From Petrosia ficiformis (lineage: Eukaryota; Porifera; Demospongiae; Haplosclerida; Petrosiidae): a DNA stretch of 64,000 bases. The stretch's first letter is position 1. Each line of letters starts with the position of its first letter. A program made the translations under genes and the position numbers. This document shows positions 24,626-35,374 of this stretch, in pieces. The stretch lies in contig OX345637.1 in the NCBI GenBank assembly GCA_947044365.1, forward strand, positions 10,621,576 to 10,685,575. Reading direction: 5' to 3'. The notes beneath the pieces were generated by a model. It was not told the DNA's origin. It saw nothing but the letters and a program-made list of their open reading frames with translations, and made no database searches.

Positions 24626-25299
24626 GAAGAGATTCTGAGGACATACACTTGATCATTATACTAAAGTGACCGAAGTCACTGACTATAATAGAAGTTGGAG
24701 CTTACAGTATCGTGACAATATGATGCACCATCTCAGAGTAAATATATATTTGTGAGGAAAATGATGAAGAGTAAACAATATACAAATGTACGTATAACAA
24801 TAGCATTTGTAGTATAGACTAAATATGGAAGGAGTAAATAAGTGATAATGTATCAACAGAATGGAGTTGAAACATCTAATGTATGTGTAAGGTACATTTC
24901 CTACTATGTTGATACTGAAGTTGCGAACAGGTGCTTTCAAGATATAAGCGCATCACACAGAAAATGAATCAGCACACATTTATGTTTTTTTATTGTATCT
25001 GTGTGATCTTCACAACATACATGAGGAAAAAACTCTCCAAGGCTGCTTTAATGTAGAACATGTCCAGTTTTATTGTTTATGATTATATACATTACTGCAA
25101 AATGCTCCATAGGAATTACAGAAGATATCAACAGATTGAATTAAGCGGATTTCAGGGGCATATGCCTATAGTTCTATACATCCTTTGGGAACTGAAGAAT
25201 TGGATCAACAACTGCAACAGAGGGCTGGGCTACAGTAGGGGAATCTAAGAAATATCTAGTTGATGCATCCCATTGGGAGTAAGAGATGGACAGTTGGGA
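24626..25299. other. spacer between two minisatellites
   Basis: No gene, splice-consistent exon or recognisable element seen. Short open frames on either strand have no supporting features. Confidence 0.5.
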
Positions 25300-26220
25300 C
25301 AGAAGTCTATCTGGTTTAAATCATGTGGAACTCTGTCCAGAGATTATTCTGTGACATAACCCATGGGATCCTTCAGACAGTATTCTATCATGTTCTGTGA
25401 CATAACTCATGGGATCCTCTGGACAGTATTCCATCATGTGGAACTCTGTCCAGGGATTATTCTGTGACATAACACATGGGATCCTCCGGACAGCATTCCA
25501 TCATGTGGAACTATTCAGAGATTATTCTGTGACATAACTCATGGGATCCTCTGGACAGTATTCTATTCTATCATGTTCTGTGACATAACTCATCAGATCC
25601 TCCTGACAGTGTTCGATCATGTGTAACTCTGTCCAGGGATTATTCTGTGACATAACTCATGAGATCCTCCGGACAGTATTCCATCTTGTGGAACTATCCA
25701 GGGATTATTCTGTGACATAACTCATGGGATCCACTGGACAGTATTCTATCATGTTCTGTGACATAACGCATGGGATCCCCCGGACAGTATTCCATCATAT
25801 TGTCCAGGGATTTATTCTGTGACATAACTCATGGGATCCTCCGGACAGTATTCGATCATGTGGAACTTTGTCCAGGGATTTATTCTGTGACATAACTCAT
25901 GGGATCCTCCAGACAGTATTCCATCATGTTGTCCAGAGATTATTCTGTGACATAACTCATGAGATCTCCTGGACAGTATTCCATCATTTACAACTTGTCC
26001 AGGGATTTATTCTGTGACATAACTCATCGGATCCTCCGGAAAGTATTTTATCATATTCTGTGACATAATTCATGGGATCCTGGGGATCCGGACAGTATTC
26101 CATCATGTGGAACTTTGTCCAGGGATTTATTGTGTGACATAATTCATGGGATGCTGACTGTATTCTATCATTTTCTGCATTGGATCCTCTGAACAGTATT
26201 CCACCATCATTCCTTGCATG
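25300..26220. repeat. minisatellite 2, mixed 46- and 67-bp units
   Basis: Fourteen copies of TTCTGTGACATAACTCATGG, each followed by GATCCTCCGGACAGTATTCC and a variable tail. Long units add GTGGAACTCTGTCCAGGGATT and short ones skip it. Its core GGATCCTCCGGACA is the reverse complement of the minisatellite 1 core TGTCCGGAGGATCC. Confidence 0.9.
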
Positions 26221-26544
26221 CACAAAGGAAAGTCAGGAGTACCTGAGACAAATGCTGGCAATATTGGACATGAATGGTCCATGCATAGCCACTTTGTACG
26301 CATATAAAATTGTTTATTCATTTAATTTATTTACTTTGATAATAAAGGACCATCAGTAGTGATACGTAATATTCGAGAAAATACAAAATAGTCATCAACA
26401 AGGTTCGGAGTTTAAAACATAACACAGGTATGCATATGTGTATATATATTCACTCATTCTTATTCCACAATGAAGGCAACATAGAGCTTTGTAATTATAT
26501 AATATAATTTTATAATAATTATTATGTATAATATTTATGTATAT

Positions 26545-26562
26545 GTAATATATATTATATAT

Positions 26563-26628
<66 letters not shown>

Positions 26629-26630
26629 TA
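26545..26630. repeat. TA microsatellite
   Basis: TA dinucleotide run with AATA interruptions. Confidence 0.9.
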
Positions 26631-26841
26631 AATGTTGTTATATTTTGTCAGAAATAAACTTAAACTTCCATTTTAATACTAATACTGATACAAGCAATTA
26701 AGCTATCCAGAGCAATTTTACAGTTTGTAACTATATTCAGAAAGCATAGGTATTTCAGTGATGTCTCTTATTAGTTGTATGGTTACAGGTTTGTTTGGAT
26801 AATAATTCAAACATTGATCATTAATTCACTGATCATAATAG

Positions 26842-26978
26842 ATCAAAATGTTTTTGAGGTGTCACTGATTGTAGTATTCACGTCAGTACTTACTTTAGTT
26901 CTGACAATTTTTGTTTGTGTACTTGTTTTGATTTATATCTATGCAAGAAAAAGAGTAGGAGGATGGGAACAAGTTTGA
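26842..26978 (+). pseudogene. isolated receptor-like transmembrane exon
   Basis: An AG acceptor at 26840-26841 is followed by 45 codons to TGA. In the phase 1 frame it reads DQNVFEVSL, a long hydrophobic stretch (VLTLVLTIFVCVLVLIYIY), then ARKRV. This is the layout of the TM exons in the receptor family (phase 1 entry, hydrophobic run, basic stop-transfer). No ectodomain exons are found upstream. It is probably a relic of a rearranged receptor, though an unrelated small membrane protein is possible. Confidence 0.4.
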
Positions 26979-27109
26979 ATGTGAATGTAAGTTGAAAATT
27001 ATAGGCTTATTGTGCACACATTTTATTCCTTCTTCATATAATAATAATTATTATAATTATTGTAGATCTGTTACATATGCATTTTGTTTCATGAAAGCAA
27101 ATAATTTAT

Positions 27110-27480
27110 AAAATGAAGTTTTTTTTTCAAATCAGAAGACACAAGAGGTTGTGAATAGTGAATATGGATTAGTATCATGAGATAGCACATCTCCAATTAA
27201 TATAAATAAAACTGAAACACAGATTAATCCATCATAATAATAATTATAATTCAGTGGATTTGATTAAGATTCTAAAGTATTTGGTCACTGTAATTGTACA
27301 ATTTACATATAATTCATGTTTCATAATAGTTATTATAACAGTTAACGGGTAATAATTATGCAAAACGAAGTTGTTTATTCAAATCTAGGAGACATCAATG
27401 GTTGTGAATTCATTGTAAATATGAGACAGCACAATCAGAAATGTAAATGAAGTTGATACACACATTGAACCATCATGACA
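27110..27480. repeat. direct duplication of about 240 bp
   Basis: Text around 27118-27240 (CAAATC, AGAAGACA, GGTTGTGAAT, GAGATAGCAC, then CCATCAT) recurs at 27375-27475 with many changes. It also shares TCTTTATAATTGTGAAACAT (27653-27672) with 32205 onward. Function unknown. Confidence 0.5.
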
Positions 27481-27970
27481 CTCACATTGTTGTTCATCAA
27501 AAATGTTCTAGTTCAACTCATTTTCCGAATACCAGAGTGAGGATAAAGAAAAATCAAAAGGCAAAAGACAATCATACGAAGAGATATAATTATACTAGAA
27601 TTAAACAAGCTACTGGATGGTTATGTATTTATGTTTTTCAGCGGACCAACCTTGTCTTTATAATTGTGAAACATTGGTCAGTCTGATAGAGTCTCCATTA
27701 TGATTGAATTTGAATTTGAATTATATTAATCACACACAACACAGTTGATATATATATACATACACACACATATATGTGTATATACAACATAAGTTGTCCA
27801 GCCTCTTAGGCTTATGAGTGACAGAGTTAAACAATAAGAACTTAAAAGAAAAAGTATATATGGTGACAAGTAAATCTAATGATGATACCATGAGAAATAA
27901 AAAATAAAAATAGAATAAAATAAAATAAAAAGATATAATAAATAAGTGAATGAGAATAAAATAAATAAAT

Positions 27971-28155
27971 TTATGAGTTTCTTGTTTTGAACATTTTATA
28001 AATAAAGTATGAAGTGTGTGATAAAATGACTTTTAGCTTTTCATTAGGTGTTAATGATGGGAAGTAATTGGTCATGTACAGAAATAATGATTTACGAATA
28101 TTATTATATTTTGGACAAAAAAGTATAAGGTGTGGAATATCTTCCACAGAATCCG
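27971..28155 (-). pseudogene. LINE reverse-transcriptase C-terminal fragment
   Basis: The minus strand reads DSVEDIPHLILFCPKYNNIR, then KSLFLYMTNYF and later TPNEKLKVIL, closing at TAA (27971-27973). The pattern E(D)xxHLxxxCPxYxxxR is typical of the C-terminal zinc-knuckle region of non-LTR retrotransposon proteins. Frames upstream are broken and no reverse-transcriptase core is visible. The 3' side ends near 27760 in a TA/CA simple repeat, as LINE tails often do. Confidence 0.45.
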
Positions 28156-29189
28156 AATTAATTATGAATTATTTAATTAAAAGTTTTTCAACAGAAAGGG
28201 GAAAAATGTACAATGTCTTTCTTGTCACTTTACACACAGTGTCTCAATGGTTGTGTGCATCGTTCAACACTCTTCTCCTCTTATGTACTCTTGGCATCAT
28301 ATTATTAATCTCAGTTTACAAAGTGTTTTATAAATGTTCTTATATAAAATCAGGGCAAGTACACTAAAATAATTTACAGAAACATGTCACACACCTGTCA
28401 TGTTACTTTACACACAGTATTTCAACAGCATGTGTCATATTGAAGTATTTCAAAGTTTCACACTTATTACAACAAAACTAATTCAATTGTCAGTGAGGAA
28501 CTGGTTATTGTAAAACTTGTATAACATATATGTTATCACACACACACGCACACTTGGTTGCATTAACAGTAATAAATATCTTGATAACATAATTAATATC
28601 TTGATAACATAATTATGCTAACCTGGTCTATCTATGCATCACTGTAAAAATTAATAGTAACCCTCATTTGGTCATGTGAGTTTCAATACAATATTAATAA
28701 TATACTCGTCAGACTAAATTTCTTTTCTTGCTAGATAACGTTTATTACAAGTAGTAATTTATTTTATTGATTAGTATATAAGGTATATGTCATGTAAATA
28801 ACGGTAATAAAATGTACTTCAAACATATATTATGTAAATCACATAGTATTTATATACATCTACTAACTTCTTGAATATCGCAACAGATGTTATTTACTAT
28901 TATAAGTACAAATTCATACATAATTATACTAATTACTCTAGAATGAGCTGCTGTTTTCACAGATTTTAAAATTGGAATACTAATATATAATACACCACAG
29001 GTTGTACCTATAACACTATATATGCTACGTATATAGCTACATTGTATTAATATGAATTTGTTACCATATGCTTTAAGACATGTACTTTATACTAGTCAAT
29101 ATAGATCAAGATCAAATGAACTGTGACTTGTAAATATTACCTAGCAGGAAAAACAAGTCAGCGATTTACTTTACATTTCGGTGTTACTG

Positions 29190-29268
29190 CAAGTCACAGT
29201 GACAAAGGATAATTGAAACCCAAGTCAGCCTATACCAGAATTTACCAAAAACTTCAACAATGCATCAC
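29190..29268 (+). pseudogene. inverted fragment of a copy G-type tail exon
   Basis: GATAATTGAAACCCAAGTCAG near 29207 and TACCAGAATTTACCAAAAAC near 29231 match the cytoplasmic tail exon of copy G (32816-33006) in opposite genomic orientation. About 60 nt between the two blocks are missing. This indicates an inverted duplication followed by decay. Confidence 0.7.
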
Positions 29269-29523
29269 TGTAAAAACTTATTTTAACCTTCAGTTGGGTA
29301 CAGGAGTTTCAGGTGTTTAGTTAGCCACATGATAGCAGAATGTATATATAGTTTAATTTCTTTTCATGATCATTTGTTAAAAAATATGAGCATGTCAAGT
29401 GAGGGAGTATTAAACATTTACTGACAATACTATTGTATCAGTAACATCAAAACAAACAGTTAAACTAAAACATAGTTGCTATAAATCTTACATATATACA
29501 CAGACATGGAGGCAAAAGGAAAA

Positions 29524-29674
29524 CTAAGATACATTAGATATGAAACCATATGCAACACATGTTGAGGTAGTGATAGGTTCATCTAATATTTCAACATCCT
29601 CATAAATAGCTTCTTCAACATTTTGCTGTCTGTGGGAAGTGCTGAAGTAGCTATGAAATCATGTTTTGTTCCGC
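29524..29674 (-). pseudogene. receptor-like cytoplasmic tail exon
   Basis: The minus strand has acceptor TTTTACAG at about 29681-29675 and a tail ending TAG (29524-29526). The last 33 codons read as an acidic tail with EEAIYEDVEIL and CVAYGF, resembling the copy G tail (PQYESIHL, PAYGMC). From a phase 1 acceptor the first part reads GTKHDFIATSALPTDS and then would need a frame shift near an A-run to reach the tail frame. Either another small exon is involved or the gene is broken. It pairs plausibly with the TM exon at 31549-31668. Confidence 0.45.
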
Positions 29675-30011
29675 CTGTAAAATATAATAATTATATTATC
29701 ATCTTTATTATGTATGAAATAGCTATTTGTAAATATATCTCAATGTGGCAAAGCTTCAAAGTAAGTAAAGTTATTTATAAAACCTGCCATTGACCACATT
29801 GACACAAACTAGTAGACTATAACAATCACCTGATTCAAACTCTAGAAGAAATATTAGGAGATGCTACACATAGCTCTATGGTTTTACTTTTCTGGGATAT
29901 ATTCATTATAACATGCCAACTATATCATATTTATAATGACGTCATCCTCAGGCCTACCAGCACTTGGGCTCGGTGATTATAGGTGTGCTATAAATATAAT
30001 ATGCATGCTAT

Positions 30012-30016
<5 letters not shown>

Positions 30017-30049
<33 letters not shown>
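30017..30049. repeat. TA microsatellite
   Basis: Uninterrupted TA dinucleotide run. Confidence 0.9.
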
Positions 30050-30052
<3 letters not shown>

Positions 30053-30599
30053 AGATATACAAAACCATGCATGCATCAATATAATTATGATTCATTGTAA
30101 TGAACACAACTGAAAGTGCTATACATTGCAAAAATAAAATTGTCAAAATAACTAATTCATTGGTTAGTAGCTATATTTGCAAAAAATAGGTAATTGTAAT
30201 TTAATTGGCTATGTAGGTTGTTATGACTGCTGGTGACATACATGTACTAGTATACTAATTATAATCTGCAGTTTCATTTCCTTATCCTGTCTAATAGATA
30301 TACAAGGAAACAGAATAAATATCTTACTTTGTAGGTTTCCAAACCTTCTTTGTGCATTTAATATGGATATAAGACATGATATAATTGGTTCAAGTATGTT
30401 ATCATGCAGTCATAACAATTAACCTTTATGACCAATTAGATTTTAATTTGTATCCATGTAACTGTGCTAACCAATACATTTTGTCATTTTAACAAGAAAA
30501 GTACATTAGTGTATTTTTTTTTACAAATTGTCGTAATGATATTTTTATCTTATAGTAGTTTGTGTTGCTTCATCTAATGTTTCATGCATCATTTAAGTG

Positions 30600-31545
30600 T
30601 CTGTCATTAGCAGCTAGGGTTTATGTCTAGATATTTATAAAACCTATTATGGTTACTTTGAAGTTTTTTGCATTGAGATTATATTTATTATAATTTTATA
30701 ATAATTATATATTCTAGCTATGTAAACACTAAGTGGTAGAAAACATGTTTATTCTGTTCTCATATAATAAGTCGTAAGGTTGATTTTAGCATGCAGTAAT
30801 GTAACATCATTCAATGAGATTAATCACTTGTTGGTACATTTTCACAATACATTTCAGAAAATGTCCAAATATGTTTTTTACCATCATTCATTTATAAACC
30901 ATGTTATGGTTAATTTGAAGTTTTGTTAACTGCATCAGGATACATTTATTATACTTTAATAATAATTGTAATTGTGCCACTATGATGACACAAATCAAAG
31001 AAACTCCTAGTGCTACAAATCAGACAAAACATGATAGTTTTAGGTGATATCCCTGGTTTCCTTATTGAATATGAAATTTAGATTGCGTGGTTAATTAATG
31101 CCCTTGACATCATGAAGTTGCTATGGCCAAAAGTTATCGAATGACACAAATTATCTCATGATAATTATAATTATATTCTAGAATATAATTAAAAATTTAA
31201 AACAAACCACAGTAGGATTTATAATTAAATGATGGTATAAACAAAAATATTAATATTCGGGCATTTCCTGAAATGCATTGTGAAAACACATTATTGTGTG
31301 ATTAATCTCATTGAATGATGTCGTCTTATACTGCTATCACTTATTACAAGAACAGAATAAACATGGGTTTGCCCATGTAATGTTTACGGAATGAAAATTA
31401 AATGGGTAATTTGGGTAAACCCATGTTTGTTCTGTTCTTGTAATAAGTCATAAGGTTGATTTTAGCAGTAGGACGTCATCATTCAATCATATGAGGATGT
31501 GTTTTCACAATACATTTCAGAAAATGTTTTTTTACAGTATCAACT
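30600..31545. repeat. nested direct and inverted repeat cluster
   Basis: A block at about 30741-30890 (GTTTATTCTGTTCT, AATAAGTCGTAAGG, ATCATTCAATGAG, TTTTCACAATACATTTCAG) recurs at 31405-31530 in the same orientation and at 31260-31370 inverted. The last two form a foldback with arms of more than 100 nt around 31375-31400. A second direct repeat links about 30635-30700 with 30892-30970. The right arm ends in the intron beside the TM exon at 31549. Confidence 0.65.
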
Positions 31546-31548
31546 TAC

Positions 31549-31668
31549 GTGTAGAAACTGTACATTCTTTCATCCTCTTCTTACAGGCTCGCTCCCATCG
31601 AAGACAAAGTAAAATGTGTGCAATACCTGTAAGTATCGCAATTATGAGTGCAATACCAACCAGTAAAG
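31549..31668 (-). CDS. receptor-like transmembrane exon, minus strand
   Basis: A 120-nt exon, phase 1 to phase 1, with acceptor CACTATAG and donor C|GTAAGT. It reads LLVGIALIIAILTGIAHILL, then CLRWERACKKRMKEC, a TM helix followed by a basic juxtamembrane stretch. The symmetry and content match the copy G exon at 33270-33362. The matching ectodomain is not found nearby, so this is either a partial receptor gene or an alternative 3' end for copy G, which lies upstream on the same strand. Confidence 0.55.
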
Positions 31669-31799
31669 CTATAGTGAATATACAAGTGGATAACTTTTGT
31701 CTCGAGTATATATAAATACATAGTTATAATACCTCCAGTGTACATGGAAGGTAGATGACAATCATTACTACTCATGTTTTCAATGGCTCTATACAAACG

Positions 31800-32815
31800 G
31801 AAGTTTTGTGAAAACTAGTATTATTATATTATACATAACACAAAAAATACATTGACAACAAGAATATTTTTATAATGAAATAAAAATTTAATGCAGACAA
31901 TTACCTTAAAATAAACGTATCACTTACTGACAGGATGAAGTAGCTGTAACTATATAATTATTATACAGTCTTTCGGAGAGACTTTGCAATATAGGCAATG
32001 GGTGTTGCCATGGGGGGTGTAACCCAGAATATCGTATTACAGCGCAGTGTGAGTCGATCCAAAACTGAAACAAATGACATCTCTTGGATTAACAAATTCT
32101 CAATTACAAGAGATAAAGTAATTCAACCAAGAAAGAGATACACTGGTGATGTATCATCAGTCTAATAAAGTCCTCATTGATTGATGAAAAATCTCTTTAT
32201 AATTGTGAAACATTGAGGAGTCTAATGCAGTCTCCATTGATTGATGAAACACAGATCCATAATAATAATTATATAAACAGGCGATTGTTCGGTATTGAAA
32301 TTTGTAAAACATGCAACCAAATATCTGAACATAAATGATTTCGATATGATGAAAATTATATTAGACTCTACTCATACATTTTATATATAGTTTGCTCAAC
32401 AGAACGTTAAGGTCTTTACAATATATACATTATAAACATAATAATAGAAAGTCTATCTTCTGAAAAACACCACTTCTAAGAGCAGTGAATCACATGGCTG
32501 TTGCAAAATGTACTAGTGTACATGCATAGTTATATTGCAGTAAGATTTTGAACTATTAGATTGAGGTGATAATACTCCTTAAAATCAAACAATATTTTTG
32601 TATGGTAATGCTGAAGTTTATTTTTTTATCAATGTTCTAACAGACTAGTCTTGATTTATTATGAACAGTTATAAAAGAGTTTGTAAACTGAGACTATTAA
32701 TACGACATGCATAATATTACATACAATTATTGAAGCTGGAAAATTTATTAAGTTTTTAATTGTCAATAAGGAAATGGTTTATGTAACTGCAAATTAAATA
32801 AATTTGCAATTACCA
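31800..32815. other. non-coding, downstream of copy G
   Basis: AT-rich sequence with a local near-repeat at 32165-32260 (TCTAATAAAGTCC and TCTAATGCAGTCTCCATT, each followed by GATTGATGAAA). No gene seen. Confidence 0.5.
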
Positions 32816-35207
32816 TCAATGATTATCTTTATAACACATGCCATATGCTGGGCTTTGACTCATAAAAATGTTCATTGTTGATGTTTTTGGTAAATTCTGG
32901 TATGGCAAATGTATGCTCTCATATTGTGGTTCTTGTAGTTCCTGGCTGACTTGGGTTTCAGTTATCATTTGTCCCTGTGTCTCTAATGTTTGAACAATGT
33001 CATTATCTGTATACAAAGTAGACAATAAAAAACTATATGTGACTAAAAATGAGTAAGAGTACTAAATTTGGATATTGCCTGATTTTTGTACTACACCAGT
33101 AGTGGTTCAGATTTAATATGTGTTCTGTAAATTCAGCTATTTATTGTCTGTCTGTTTAAAATTTGTAACATCACCAGATATTAAGTCTTATTTCAAATTT
33201 TACAGTCTATTTTTTTCTTCAAAAAATGTGTCACTCTATTTGAACACATGCATTTATCAGAACATTTACCAATATTAAATTTTCTTTTTCTATGACAAAA
33301 TGTACGAATGTATATTCCTACAGCAAGTGCCAATAACAATGAAGCCAATACTATGAGGATACCTGTTGAATGATGATTAAGATCACAATAGTTATAAATA
33401 TTATTATATATATATATATTAGAATTATATAAAATGCTTTATTGTGTTCAAATGAATTTCTCCCATGTGTATAGAAATTGTTATGATATCAATATACCTC
33501 CTATGATAACTAGATAGTCGCTGCCTTTATTTCTTGGAGAACCAGTTACATTATCTGTGTGTAATAAATTATAATAGATCATATTAAAGTTTATATAGAA
33601 ATCACTCACTGTTATCATAGACACAATTCTTATATATGTTGCTATATGTAACAGAGACAATGCCCTCAATTGATGCACTTGAAATTAGTGTGTTACTTAT
33701 GTAAATGTTGTTTATAATTTTGTGTGGACTGTGTGTTATCTGACCATCCTTTGAAATCAAATAGAATTGAGCAGAATATGTTCCTTCAGTCACATCTCTG
33801 ATACACTGGGTATTGTTTAAGCACGTAAAACAAGAACGTAAAATTACAACACTGGTATTCCATATAATATTTTCAGCAAGAAATAATACAAAACATCCAC
33901 TTGCTTGACTGCCAGCTACTAAGCCACAATGAAAACACACTTGTTCTATACTTGGTTGTGAAATTGCAGAATATTGAATATCATTTGTATCTGAAATTTA
34001 ATAATAATTGATCTATGTATATGTTACAGCAACTCACTTAGAACTATGGTTTCAGAATATATGATAAACTCTGTCCCATAATACAAACTCAATTTAGCTT
34101 CCCATTTTGTGTTGTCTTCAATGAATATTGTTGTTGATGTTTTTATTGTACTGTTACTTACAACTAGTAGAATTCCCACACTTTTTGTAACTACAGGATT
34201 TGTAGTTGATACGAATAATACCTTCATTGAAGCATTTATCTCATGACAGTATGGTAAGTTCTGAGAAACAAATACAATATTATAGCACAAGGATATAACT
34301 TTTTTTTTTAAAGTTTGGTTTCCATTATGGCACAATGTTTAATTTTACAGTGATATTCTTACCAGAGCTCTTAAGTATAGAATCCAATGGTTAATTCCTT
34401 CTTTTACAAAACTCACTTCTGTGTCAATCGAAATATCTATTTAATAGATCTTGATTATATGCATGCATACATGACAACTGCATATTTGCTTATACACTGA
34501 CTTTGTGGCAGTTTGATTTGGGTATCATTCTTGACTCCCTCTCCAGCACTGTTCACACCACTTACACTGATACTATATACTCCAACTGTAGGTGGACAAT
34601 ACTGCAATGTTGTTTTGTTGATCACTGTACTCTGTTGAGAGGTAATATTCACATTAAAACCTGATATATGTACTCCAGGCAAGCTGTATGGTTTAGTCCA
34701 GGAACATGTAAAGCAACAAGGTGTAGATGCTACACATGTTAGGTCACCAACTGCTGAAAGAAGTCCTGAATATGAAGTATAAAGGGCATGCAATTACGCG
34801 AGAAGATTTGAAGTTTTACCTTGTATAAATAATGTCACATTTTGTGTCTTAAGAAATAAATTTCCATTAACTAATCCCGATGCAATACAAGTCACTATGG
34901 TATTATTAAACTCGAGCTGGCCAGGAATAGTAAGGTTTGATTTCAATTCAGCCACTCCATGTGTGACTACACCAAGATCAGCAATACTTGAATCAGTTGA
35001 TACAGTTCCATTGATAGTCCATTGAACAGAAATTCCATGGTGATCTACAGAACATTTGTAGATTGCTCTCTGATGTAAGGTAATGTTGGGAGAAGGATTG
35101 AATGAGAGCTGTATGCCTGTATATAGTTGTAAAGAATCATCATCAGAATAGCATTTGCTGTAAAGAAAAAAGTGATTGTACACAATAAATAAAAATAACT
35201 CCTGCAT
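32816..35207 (-). CDS. receptor copy G: Ig-FN3-Cys-rich-TM with ITIM-like tail
   Basis: Exons on the minus strand: 34820-35116 (Ig, extendable to ATG at 35207), 34502-34765 (FN3-like, CSWTKPY and VGVYSISVSG), 34363-34436, 34038-34260, 33610-33990 (Cys-rich, VCFHCGLVAGSQASGC), 33498-33554, 33270-33362 (TM, LASLLLALAVG), 32816-33006 (tail and TGA). All junctions are in phase. From ATG 35207 the product is about 556 residues and starts MQELFLFIVYNHFFLYSKC, which could act as a signal peptide. By homology the Ig exon should start at 35116 after ATATACAG, with a separate signal exon further upstream that I did not find. There is no Death domain: the tail has PQYESIHL and LPYQNLP, the latter fitting (I/V/L/S)xYxx(I/V/L), an ITIM. 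A MULE transposon ends 14 bp upstream of ATG 35207. Confidence 0.78.
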
Positions 35208-35212
35208 ATTCA

Positions 35213-35220
35213 AAGAGCAA
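35213..35220. repeat. target-site duplication, left
   Basis: AAGAGCAA, repeated exactly at 39214-39221 on the other side of the MULE element. Confidence 0.75.
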
Positions 35221-35374
35221 GGTAGCGGCTAGAGACAGGAATGTTTCCATAGGAATGTTTCCTTATAGGAATGTTTCCAATTAATAGAAGGCGTGCATAA
35301 TTATATATATATAATTATTATATATATATGATAATTATGAAAAAAAACCAGTAATTTATGTTTAGTTGTAATGT

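Noticed and set aside
24683..24940. 85-codon minus-strand frame between the minisatellites
   Set aside because: No splice context, no recognisable pattern, biased composition.
25300..26220. CRISPR-like array
   Set aside because: Units are directly adjacent and variable, without unique spacers, in an intron-bearing eukaryotic genome.
25984..26321. Minus-strand frames with repeated MNYVT segments
   Set aside because: Read-through of minisatellite 2; the repeating peptide follows the DNA unit.
28068..28367. 99-codon plus-strand frame
   Set aside because: The opposite strand carries LINE-like coding similarity. The plus frame has no supporting features.
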